DNA of 64,000 bases, from NCBI RefSeq assembly GCF_002150805.1, contig NZ_MTBA01000004.1:806001-870000 (forward strand), given 5' to 3'. Under the pieces are notes generated by a model. The model ran no database searches and had not been told where the DNA came from. It saw only the letters and a list, made by a program, of their open reading frames with translations. The stretch's first letter is position 1, and each line of letters opens with the position of its first letter. The DNA is from Oceanospirillum sanctuarii (GTDB lineage: Bacteria > Pseudomonadota > Gammaproteobacteria > Pseudomonadales > Halomonadaceae). This document shows, one piece after another, positions 16,289 through 24,485 of the stretch. Position numbers and translations under genes: made by a program.

Positions 16289-17572
16289 TTAACTGATGTA
16301 ATTAAACAGGCTTAAAGCTGAGATTTTACTGAAGGTCTGCTGAGAGGCCTGAAGCGCCGTCTGCTCAAGCACGAAACGACCAGTGGCCTCCGCATAGTCC
16401 AGATCCTCGAGATTGCTTACCTGCTCTTTCAGGAAAATCTCAACACTAGCATTATTACCACCAACAGCCTCAATACTGTTACGCCGAGTCCCATGCTCAG
16501 TTCGAGCAACCTCAACACTATTCAGCCAACTATCCAGATCATTAAGGGAGGATGCCAGCATATCTTTATCTTTATCCGCCCCAGAAAAACTGGCAAGAGT
16601 AGTCGCCAAACGCTGCATTCCCGTAAGCATATCCTGCTTTTCGTTATTTACACGTAAAGTGAAAGTATCACCAGCAACAGGAGCCTGGTCTGCAGGTGCT
16701 GGAGGCACAACCGGCAACGATAATGTCAGATCTCCCGTTGAAGCATCAGCGCCACTATTCAAATAATCAGCTAAAGCCTCTAGAGTGTTTGCTGTACCAA
16801 CTGAAGGTGCAGATAGATCTATGATGCTACCGGTAGGCCCAGTAACAACAATTTCCGGAGGAACAGTAGCGTCGTTGGTAATCTCGATCTGATAATCACC
16901 AATTTGATGCCCATCTAAGAAGGCATGACTTCCAGTAGATGAAATATCACCTGTGCTTGCATTCTGGTCTGACGGATAACTCTTTAAAGCATTTTCAGCA
17001 AATAAAGCAGAAGGGATATCTTCAAAAATCTCTTTGCCCGTCATATTTAAAGCCGAGCGCACGCTATCCGAAGTTTGCACTGAACGCTCTTTCGAATCCC
17101 CTTGATAGCTATAGCTACCATCTGATTGCTTAGCGAAAGGGGCGGTGTCTACTTTACTACCGGAGAAAATGTAATTGCCTTGCTCATCTTTGGTATTGAT
17201 CAGCTTTTCAAGCTGATCAGTAATTTCACGCATCTCAAGCCCGATAGTCTTACGCCCATCATCGCCAATTGCATCGTTATTAGCCTGGATCATCAACTGA
17301 CGAGCACGCTGGAGACGATTATGAATCGTCTCCAAGGTAGACTCACTTGTACGTAAACTTTTCTCTGCATAATCAATATTCTTGCTGTACTGTTCCATGT
17401 TCGCCAGCTTGTTCTTGGCATTAAACGCCAAGGTACTGGCCACAGGATCATCGGAGGGGGTTAATACTCTTTTACCAGTACCCAGTTGCTGTGAGGTATA
17501 AAATAATTCTGTCTGCTTTTTGAGAATACTGTTGGTATTGTTATGGTTAATCAAAGAGGTAGAAACTCTCAT
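16289..17572 (-). CDS. flgL: Flagellar hook-filament junction protein FlgL (HAP3)
   Basis: The 427-residue protein starts MRVSTSLINHNNTNSILKKQTEL and ends with a flagellin-like C-terminal helix (ATGRFVLEQTALQASQQTFSKIS). FlgL bridges the hook-associated FlgK and the filament. The start is five nt after flgK, with GGGAG as ribosome-binding site, so the two are co-translated. The central part (about 170-310, Pro/Ala/Asp-rich) is the variable domain. Confidence 0.95.
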   Translation of the reverse strand: MRVSTSLINHNNTNSILKKQTELFYTSQQLGTGKRVLTPSDDPVASTLAFNAKNKLANMEQYSKNIDYAEKSLRTSESTLETIHNRLQRARQLMIQANNDAIGDDGRKTIGLEMREITDQLEKLINTKDEQGNYIFSGSKVDTAPFAKQSDGSYSYQGDSKERSVQTSDSVRSALNMTGKEIFEDIPSALFAENALKSYPSDQNASTGDISSTGSHAFLDGHQIGDYQIEITNDATVPPEIVVTGPTGSIIDLSAPSVGTANTLEALADYLNSGADASTGDLTLSLPVVPPAPADQAPVAGDTFTLRVNNEKQDMLTGMQRLATTLASFSGADKDKDMLASSLNDLDSWLNSVEVARTEHGTRRNSIEAVGGNNASVEIFLKEQVSNLEDLDYAEATGRFVLEQTALQASQQTFSKISALSLFNYIS

Positions 17573-17577
17573 TTTTA

Positions 17578-19764
17578 TTATCTCCCTACAGCATTAATCA
17601 AAGATGAAAACAGCTGCTGCGAAACAGCAATTAACTGTGCCGAAGCGTTATAGGCTTGCTGAAACTTAACTAAGTTTGCTGCTTCTTCATCCAAATTAAC
17701 ACCCGACACTCCTTCACGCAGATTAATACTCTGCTCAAGAATCGCAGCACCGGACTCCGCATTAATTTTAGCTTCCGCAGTTTGAATCCCAACAAACTCA
17801 GCAATATGAGAGTATGAATCCTGGTACGTCACTTTTCCGTCATCAATAACGCCTTTTGACTGAAGGTCGGAAATTGCTGCGCCATTGGAATTATCGCCAA
17901 AACCATCGGTATTAAAACCAATCAGAACAGCATCACCAGCTTGAGGGATCCCCCCCAAATCCATTGTGAAGCCCCAATCATCAGGAATGACATTCTGGGT
18001 TTCCCCTAGCGTAAAGCTCTGGGTTGAAAACTCATAGTCAGCTGCTGGAGTTGTATATGAGGAGTTAGGAATAATGATTTTGTATTCCATCGTGGAATCA
18101 CCTGTTGTGTAATTACCGTCAGGATCAAACTCCACCTTGACGCCGTTCGGTAAATCCACGACCTCATTGATACCATCGCCATCATTATCAGGCAGATAAG
18201 CTTTAATACTGCCATCGCGTTGATCAAAATATACGCTTGGTAGTTCTGGTGTATCCGCAGAAAATGAGGCTGGCACACCAGAGGATTTGAAGACTTGGTT
18301 AACTTCACGTGAAATAACTTCAACAGATCCTTTGTTATAAGATGCTTCTATGGCACGCATTGGTGATGCTAGCGCAATCTCATCACCATCAGTGATTTCT
18401 CGCTGAATATCCATTGCTCCATTACGAGTTGGTGAAATGGTAAAGTCATCCCCTTCATACACTCGATCTGCGGCAGAGGATGGTATTGAAAAGGCAAAGC
18501 CATCTACCTCAATATTTCCAGAGCGTAAATCATCAAGAGAAACCACAGACTTATTAGTAGCCGGAGTTGTAGAGGTATCAGTAAAACGCAGTTTATTACC
18601 TTCAGAATCTCGTAGGGTAAAGGTTGCGTCAGGCCCTCCAGACAAAGCGCTTAATCGATAATCTTTGTTAGTCAAAGCAGATGGATCTCTAATTTCCACC
18701 TGAAGCCCCAAGCTGCTATTAGAATTGTTATCTTGGTATGAAGTCACCCGTGATTCCATCAGCTCACGTTCGTTCACATCTCGAAAAAAATGACCACCTA
18801 AATCATTATTTAGATTCATCCCAAGCTTATGCTGATCATTGAAAGTTTCCGAAATTGTAATGGCTAATCGACCCAACTCATTCATAGCAGGGTTAAGAAC
18901 CTCCTCACGAAAGCGCAACAAGCCTCCCATCTCCCCGCCGGTAACAAGATCCGTAATCATCTTGTCACCTTCTTTTGGATCAGTGTAATACACATCTAAA
19001 GCATTTTGCTCAGAGCGCCCTGGAGCTGCTTTTATACTGAAAGAGTCTTCATTGATAACCAACGGAAAACCATCACCAATGAATACAGACACTGTCCCAT
19101 CTGATACTTCTGTGGTCTTAACACCAACATACTCACTCAGTTCACGAATTTTTTCATCACGCAAGTCCAGCAAATCATTAGGCGGAAGACCACCGCTTCG
19201 TCCATTAGAGCGAGAAATCTCTTTATTTAATTCAGCAATAGCTCCGGATATCCGGTTAATATCCAAGATATTCGTTGCCATCTGTGTATTGAGATTATCA
19301 CTGGTATTTTTGTACCTATCATGAACCAAGTTAAATCGATTAACTAAAGTTTCAGCCTGGGACAAAACCAAGCCTCTTAAAGGCTGAGAGTCAGGCTCAT
19401 CATTAAGCGATTCCATTGCTGCAAAAAAGTCATTTAATACAGCTCCTGGGCTTGAAGACGGATCAGCTAAAAGATTATCCAGCTGTTTTGCATAGTCCAA
19501 TACAGCCTCATACTCTTTGGCAAGGCTTGTATCGTTTCGCACCTGCTGGGTAAGAAAAGACTCTGAGATACGACGAATCGTCGTGGTCATCGCACCAGTA
19601 CCAAAATAGCCTTCACCAGTACCATAGGCAGGTGTCGTCTGCTGAATAGCCTGCTGACGGCTGTACCCAGGAGTATCCACGTTTGCGATATTGTGACCCG
19701 TAGTGTTCAGTGCATTCTGGTGAACATGGGTACCCGAATAACCTAATTTAAGAAGATCTGTCAT
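17578..19764 (-). CDS. flgK: Flagellar hook-associated protein FlgK (HAP1)
   Basis: The 728-residue protein has the rod/hook N-terminal motif (HVHQNALNTTGHNIANVDTPGYSRQQ) and the C-terminal motif (GVNLDEEAANLVKFQQAYNASAQLI). These are the two coiled-coil legs shared by the axial proteins. It is longer than the enterobacterial protein (about 550) because of an expanded central region (about 300-600). It forms the first junction zone between hook and filament. GGAG lies upstream of ATG 19764. Confidence 0.95.
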   Translation of the reverse strand: MTDLLKLGYSGTHVHQNALNTTGHNIANVDTPGYSRQQAIQQTTPAYGTGEGYFGTGAMTTTIRRISESFLTQQVRNDTSLAKEYEAVLDYAKQLDNLLADPSSSPGAVLNDFFAAMESLNDEPDSQPLRGLVLSQAETLVNRFNLVHDRYKNTSDNLNTQMATNILDINRISGAIAELNKEISRSNGRSGGLPPNDLLDLRDEKIRELSEYVGVKTTEVSDGTVSVFIGDGFPLVINEDSFSIKAAPGRSEQNALDVYYTDPKEGDKMITDLVTGGEMGGLLRFREEVLNPAMNELGRLAITISETFNDQHKLGMNLNNDLGGHFFRDVNERELMESRVTSYQDNNSNSSLGLQVEIRDPSALTNKDYRLSALSGGPDATFTLRDSEGNKLRFTDTSTTPATNKSVVSLDDLRSGNIEVDGFAFSIPSSAADRVYEGDDFTISPTRNGAMDIQREITDGDEIALASPMRAIEASYNKGSVEVISREVNQVFKSSGVPASFSADTPELPSVYFDQRDGSIKAYLPDNDGDGINEVVDLPNGVKVEFDPDGNYTTGDSTMEYKIIIPNSSYTTPAADYEFSTQSFTLGETQNVIPDDWGFTMDLGGIPQAGDAVLIGFNTDGFGDNSNGAAISDLQSKGVIDDGKVTYQDSYSHIAEFVGIQTAEAKINAESGAAILEQSINLREGVSGVNLDEEAANLVKFQQAYNASAQLIAVSQQLFSSLINAVGR

Positions 19765-19822
19765 CGTTCCGCTCCAATATCAAGAACCTCATTTGGCTCT
19801 TAACACAGTGAATAACCCGGCA

Positions 19823-20818
19823 TCATCCCTGGCTATTTTGATAATTTTTTACGGCAACAGTCATACTGGTGCTGTTGATAATTCGTTGAATTTTTTGCGC
19901 ATAGGCCGGATCAGTTGCGTAACCTGCATCCTGCAGGCCTTTAGTAAACTTAACCGGATCTGAAGCATGCTTCAGTGCTTCGGTATAACGAGGGTTACTC
20001 TTAAGAAAATCAGCATAATCTTTGAGGCTTGCTTCATAGTTATCGTAAGCCCTGAAAGGAGCTTGCTCTCTCTGAGCGACACCACCACGGTACTCAAGGG
20101 TAGAAACAACAGCAGACTTACCTGACCAACGGCTATCCGCCTTAATACCAAACAGGTTAAAGCTGTTCTTACCCTTTTCATCGTGAATCATGTAGCGTCC
20201 CCAGCCTGTTTCCAGAGCAGCCTGAGACAACATCACCTTCGGATCAACACCCAGCTCTTTTGCCGCTTTTTCAGCGATAGGGTACAGAGAGCGGACAAAG
20301 TCTTCCGGCGACGAGAACCCTTTTTCGATTCGTTTAGCTTCCTCAGCAGCTGCAGCTTTTTCAGCACGCTCAGCAGCAAACTTCTCACGCCAGCTCTGCA
20401 TCAACTCGGGATCAAAACGACTGGCTGGGAAACGGCTTCCACGATCAAGCATTTCCTGAATAGAGATAGGATTACGGTTTTTATCGGCTTCGGTCTCAAG
20501 ACCATAGTCTTTACTCAACTGCCGAACCAACACATCAGCCAAGCCGAAAGTACCACCCTCTGTGATAGTCACTGCCATCTGCTCATCGAACATCTGCTGA
20601 TAGAAACGAACCTGCTCACTATCAAAAATTCCGTCTTTAGAAAGCAGCTCATTGGATTGGCGGGCATTTTTCATGATCATTTGAACCATCATGGCTTCAA
20701 ACTGAGCGGCAACCTCTTTCAGCGCCTCGGGATCATCTTCCCTAGCCCCCTTTCTCAGAGACTCCAGTCCCTGAACATCGGTGACAACCCGCGCCTGATC
20801 ATATCTGCTATTAATCAT
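19823..20818 (-). CDS. flgJ: Flagellar rod assembly protein / muramidase FlgJ
   Basis: The 331-residue protein has two domains: an N-terminal rod-binding domain (about residues 30-95: EVAAQFEAMMVQMIMKNAR) and a C-terminal glucosaminidase domain (about 180-325) with the catalytic Glu in LSQAALETGWGRY. FlgJ opens the peptidoglycan for the growing rod in the periplasm. It lies between flgI and flgK as in Pseudomonas and Vibrio. The linker (about 120-175) is charged and Ala/Glu-rich. Confidence 0.95.
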   Translation of the reverse strand: MINSRYDQARVVTDVQGLESLRKGAREDDPEALKEVAAQFEAMMVQMIMKNARQSNELLSKDGIFDSEQVRFYQQMFDEQMAVTITEGGTFGLADVLVRQLSKDYGLETEADKNRNPISIQEMLDRGSRFPASRFDPELMQSWREKFAAERAEKAAAAEEAKRIEKGFSSPEDFVRSLYPIAEKAAKELGVDPKVMLSQAALETGWGRYMIHDEKGKNSFNLFGIKADSRWSGKSAVVSTLEYRGGVAQREQAPFRAYDNYEASLKDYADFLKSNPRYTEALKHASDPVKFTKGLQDAGYATDPAYAQKIQRIINSTSMTVAVKNYQNSQG

Positions 20819-20899
20819 TTACCTGCCCTTCCAAAGCTATTGCCGCTTTCATCAATACAGGCTTTACCAGCAAAGTCTATGCCATCAAACAAAGACAGC

Positions 20900-21985
20900 T
20901 TAGATAACCACCAGATCTGCTTTCAACGCACCCGCCTGCTTTAAGGCCTCCAGAATCGCCATCAGGTCACCAGGGGCAGCCCCAACCTGGTTAACGGCAC
21001 GAACAATCTCATCCAGTGTCACGCCAGGGGCAAACTTAAACATGGTTGAGTCATCCTGACGAATATCAATATTGCTAACCTGCTGGACAGCAGTCTCACC
21101 ATCGGCAAGCGCATTGGGCTGAATAACTTCAGGAGCCTCTTCAATGGTTACTGTAAGACTACCGTGGGTCACCGCTGCCGGGGAGACACGTACATTTTGA
21201 CCGATAACAATTGTCCCGGTACGCGAATTAATAATAATTTTTGCTGACTCTTCTCCCGGCTGAACCTCAAGGTTTTCCAGTACAGACAGATAGCTGACTC
21301 GCTGAGAAGGGTCTCGCGGAGCACGGACACGAATAGATACAGCATCATAGGCCTGAGCGACATTATCACCCAGCAGATCATTCACCCGCTCAGCAACCCG
21401 CTTCGCGGTTGTGAAATCAGGGCGATGTAGATTAAAGGTGATACTGTCGCCGTTATAGAAATTGTGAGCAACAGCTCGCTCTACCGTTGCACCATTAGGA
21501 ATACGACCTACACTCGGCACATTAACCTGAATCCGTGAACCATCTGCACCTTCAGCTCCAAGACCACCAACAACCAGGCTACCCTGTGCCACAGCATAGG
21601 TATTTCCATCCGCGCCACGTAACGGAGCCATCAACAGGGTGCCACCGCGTAGGCTTGCCGCATTTCCAATAGAACTCACGGTTACATCAATACGCTGGCC
21701 CGGCTTGGTAAAAGGCGGCAATTCAGCATGGATAGTCACTGCAGCAATGTTTTTCGACTTAGGGTCGACACCGGGCGGCAAAGTAATGCCGAACTGGCTC
21801 ATCATGTTGGCAAATGTCTGGTTAGTAAAAGGGGCTTTATCACCGGTTCCACTAAGGCCAACAATAAGGCCGTAACCAATCAGCTGGTTGGTTCGCACAC
21901 CTTCAACGTTGGTAATATCTTTTAGGCGCTCAGCATGAGCTAAAGCGGCAACCATCATCAGAACAATTGAGATTAAATAGCGCAT
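20900..21985 (-). CDS. flgI: Flagellar P-ring protein FlgI
   Basis: The 361-residue protein has an N-terminal Sec signal peptide ([18 protein letters not shown], cleavage before ERLKDI) and typical blocks: [33 protein letters not shown] and the C-terminal [27 protein letters not shown]. It forms the periplasmic bushing around the rod. It is nine nt downstream of flgH, and an 81-nt gap follows before flgJ. Confidence 0.96.
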   Translation of the reverse strand: MRYLISIVLMMVAALAHAERLKDITNVEGVRTNQLIGYGLIVGLSGTGDKAPFTNQTFANMMSQFGITLPPGVDPKSKNIAAVTIHAELPPFTKPGQRIDVTVSSIGNAASLRGGTLLMAPLRGADGNTYAVAQGSLVVGGLGAEGADGSRIQVNVPSVGRIPNGATVERAVAHNFYNGDSITFNLHRPDFTTAKRVAERVNDLLGDNVAQAYDAVSIRVRAPRDPSQRVSYLSVLENLEVQPGEESAKIIINSRTGTIVIGQNVRVSPAAVTHGSLTVTIEEAPEVIQPNALADGETAVQQVSNIDIRQDDSTMFKFAPGVTLDEIVRAVNQVGAAPGDLMAILEALKQAGALKADLVVI

Positions 21986-21994
21986 ACGAGGCTC

Positions 21995-22657
21995 CTAGAA
22001 TGGCCACCAACTACTGTTAAAGAAACGCGTCAACCACCCCTGCCGAGTTGTATCAGCCAAATCACCTGTACCACTATAGGTCAGCCGGGCATCCGCCAAC
22101 TTGGTCGACATTGCCGTATTTTCCGGAGACACGTCATCCGGACGCAACAAGCCACTCACACGAATAACCTCTGATCCATTAGTCAGATTCAGCCACTTCT
22201 CCCCTTTCACCAACATCAGGCCATTTGGATAAATCTGATGAACCGTCACCGTAATACTTCCTTCAAGACTATTACTCTGACCTGTCGCTCCCTTTCCTGC
22301 AAAGGAAGTATCATTTTGAATACTTGTAGCCAGATCTACCGGCTGCTGTCCAAAAATAGTCGGATTCGCAATAGTGACGTCGTTCGATTTTGACAACGAC
22401 GCATTTGTCGATTTTTTTGAGCTGGTGGTTTCGGTCAGTAACACCGTAATCACATCTCCGACACGGTAGGCCTTGCGATCACCATAAAGAGTCATACTGT
22501 AATTCTGCTGATACAGAGAACCATTACTGGCCGGTGGAGGAGCAATATGACTCGGCTGAACAGGCGCATAAAAAGGATCATCCGGTTTGATCATCTCTTC
22601 TTTAGACTGACAACCTGCCAATACAAACGCCAAAGTAAGTGCCATTATTCGCTTCAT
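21995..22657 (-). CDS. flgH: Flagellar L-ring lipoprotein FlgH
   Basis: The 220-residue protein starts MKRIMALTLAFVLAGCQSK, a lipoprotein signal with lipobox LAGC (Cys16). It contains the L-ring signature (YRVGDVITVLLTETTSSKKS) and the C-terminal GLLRPDDVSPENT..ARLTYSGTGDLAD. I prefer ATG 22657 over GTG 22669 because it puts the signal peptide at the N-terminus and has a G-rich ribosome-binding site. It forms the outer-membrane ring. Confidence 0.95.
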   Translation of the reverse strand: MKRIMALTLAFVLAGCQSKEEMIKPDDPFYAPVQPSHIAPPPASNGSLYQQNYSMTLYGDRKAYRVGDVITVLLTETTSSKKSTNASLSKSNDVTIANPTIFGQQPVDLATSIQNDTSFAGKGATGQSNSLEGSITVTVHQIYPNGLMLVKGEKWLNLTNGSEVIRVSGLLRPDDVSPENTAMSTKLADARLTYSGTGDLADTTRQGWLTRFFNSSWWPF

Positions 22658-22701
22658 ACCTAACCCCACCTCAAACCATCAAATCGCCGTAACACCCAGA
22701 C

Positions 22702-23487
22702 TTACAAAGTCTGTGTCAGATTACGCAGCATACCATCCGCAGCTGATACTACTTTAGAGTTCATCTCATAAGCACGCTGGGTGGAAATCATATTCACCAA
22801 CTCTTCCACAGCATTAACATTGGAGTTCTCTAGCATCCCCTGCTCAGTAGTTGCCAGACCATCATCACCCGGCACACCTACAATTGGAGCTCCGGAAGCA
22901 GCAGTCTCTTTAAAGAAGTTACCGCCAATAGACTGCAAACCAGTAGGGTTAACAAAGTCCGCAATAGTGATCTGACCAATCTCTTCTTCCTGAGCCTCGC
23001 CAGGCAGACGAACAGCGACAATACCATCACGACTGATACTCACTGACTGAGCGTTCTCTGGCACCTGAATCTCAGGCTCTAACAGAAAACCTGTGGCCGT
23101 CACGATCTGCCCCTCAGCATTCACCTGAAACTGTCCATTACGGCTGTAGCTAAGCGTCCCATCAGGCATCTGAATCTGGAAGAAGCCCCGACCATCAAGC
23201 GCCATATCCAAAGGCTGCTCGGTAACCTGCAAGCTGCTTGCCGTGTGCATTTTCTGAGTTGCAACCGTACGAACACCGGTACCCAGCTGCAGACCTGAAG
23301 GTAGCTGAGTATTCAGAGAAGACTGAGCACCTGGCTGACGAACCTGCTGATACAGCAGATCCTGAAAAATAGCTCGTTCTTTTTTAAAGCCAACCGTGCT
23401 GACGTTTGCCAGATTGTTTGAAATCGTACGCAGCTGTGTGTCCTGTGCGCTTAAACCTGTTTTACTGACCCATAAAGCTGAATGCAT
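22702..23487 (-). CDS. flgG: Distal rod protein FlgG
   Basis: The 261-residue protein carries the axial-protein N-motif (LRTISNNLANVSTVGFKKERA) and C-motif (NSNVNAVEELVNMISTQRAYEMNSKVV). It includes the FlgG-specific FQDLLYQQVRQPGAQ loop that straightens the rod. GAGGATAAGAC precedes ATG 23487. It follows flgF by 28 nt. Confidence 0.96.
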   Translation of the reverse strand: MHSALWVSKTGLSAQDTQLRTISNNLANVSTVGFKKERAIFQDLLYQQVRQPGAQSSLNTQLPSGLQLGTGVRTVATQKMHTASSLQVTEQPLDMALDGRGFFQIQMPDGTLSYSRNGQFQVNAEGQIVTATGFLLEPEIQVPENAQSVSISRDGIVAVRLPGEAQEEEIGQITIADFVNPTGLQSIGGNFFKETAASGAPIVGVPGDDGLATTEQGMLENSNVNAVEELVNMISTQRAYEMNSKVVSAADGMLRNLTQTL

Positions 23488-23515
23488 TGTCTTATCCTCA
23501 ATTCGGTTTCAGTTG

Positions 23516-24256
23516 TTAGCTCATACGCATAACAGAAGCGGCCGCAGCCGAGTTTTCATCAACGGTCTTCATCATCTTGGTTTGCATTTCATACTGACGC
23601 GTTAATGACAAAATATTGATCAGTTCCTGAGCGGCATTGACGTTACTGGACTCAAGAAAACCTGATTCAACGGTAACGAAAGCATCTGCCGGAGCTGCCT
23701 CGCCGGAGCGAAGACGCATCAAGCCATCTAAGCCTTTTTCCATCTGCTGCTTGTCTGGGTTAACCAACTTAATACGGTCTACCTGCGCCAGTTCGTTAGC
23801 AGCCGCCCCCTGAGCCTGCACAGAGATCACGCCATCAACACCGATCTCAACGTGAGCCGCGGGTGGAATTACGATTGGCCCACCTTCACCCATCACCGGA
23901 AGCCCCTTGCCGGTTCGTAAAACACCGTTAGGGTCGATGACCATCTCACCAGAACGAGTGTAGGCCTCATCACCAGTATTCGATTGCACCGCAATCCAGC
24001 CATCACCCTGAATCGCAATATCAAGAGCACGATCAGTCTGAATAAAAGTTCCGCTTTGCATATCAGTAGCCGGGCGTTCCGTCAGCGCATAAACCCGGGT
24101 TGGAAAGTGCTCGCCAAAAACAGGCATTGCACGAGACTGTTCAAAGTCTGCTTTAAAGCCTGTCGTGTTTGCATTGGCTAGGTTATTAGCCCGGGCTGTT
24201 TGCGCCATCATATTGTGCTTGGCACCTGTCATGGCGATATAAAGCGCTTTATCCAT
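23516..24256 (-). CDS. flgF: Proximal rod protein FlgF
   Basis: The 246-residue protein is MDKALYIAMTGAKHNMMAQTARANNLANANTTGF at the N-terminus (shown in part) and SSNVNAAQELINILSLTRQYEMQ at the C-terminus, the FlgF versions of the axial motifs. It is the first gene after a structured 229-bp gap below flgE, so flgF onward probably forms a second transcription unit or depends on read-through. No clear sigma-54 or sigma-28 site was found in the gap. Confidence 0.95.
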   Translation of the reverse strand: MDKALYIAMTGAKHNMMAQTARANNLANANTTGFKADFEQSRAMPVFGEHFPTRVYALTERPATDMQSGTFIQTDRALDIAIQGDGWIAVQSNTGDEAYTRSGEMVIDPNGVLRTGKGLPVMGEGGPIVIPPAAHVEIGVDGVISVQAQGAAANELAQVDRIKLVNPDKQQMEKGLDGLMRLRSGEAAPADAFVTVESGFLESSNVNAAQELINILSLTRQYEMQTKMMKTVDENSAAAASVMRMS

Positions 24257-24319
24257 AATGACCTACCTCGTAATCATCCTTTGCACTAACTGTCACAGGA
24301 CAACATCAAAAAGGGTGAG

Positions 24320-24404
24320 CCTTTGCCGTTTTCCTTTAAAACCGGAAACTTACACCGCCTAAAAACGGCAAAGGGCTTGCAACTACCTAAGTAATTGCAA
24401 GCCC
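24320..24404. other. Two adjacent stem-loops between flgE and flgF
   Basis: A perfect 13-bp inverted repeat (CCTTTGCCGTTTT at 24320-24332, AAAACGGCAAAGG at 24362-24374) encloses a smaller GTTTTCC/GGAAAC pair. It is immediately followed by a 10-bp inverted repeat (GGGCTTGCAA / TTGCAAGCCC, 24373-24404). These lie downstream of the flgE terminator and upstream of flgF. Neither has a clean U-tract, so they are not obvious terminators. Confidence 0.6.
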
Positions 24405-24440
24405 TATGCCAAGAATGCATTTCCGACACCCCAGAAAGAA

Positions 24441-24470
24441 AAAAGCCTCTCAAATAGAGAGGCTTTTAAG
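24441..24470 (-). terminator. Terminator after flgE
   Basis: A hairpin of AAAGCCTCTC / AGAGAGGCTTTT with an AAAT loop is followed on the minus strand by TTTTTTC. It lies 16 nt downstream of the flgE stop. Confidence 0.85.
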
Positions 24471-24485
24471 GTCAATATCAGTCTA

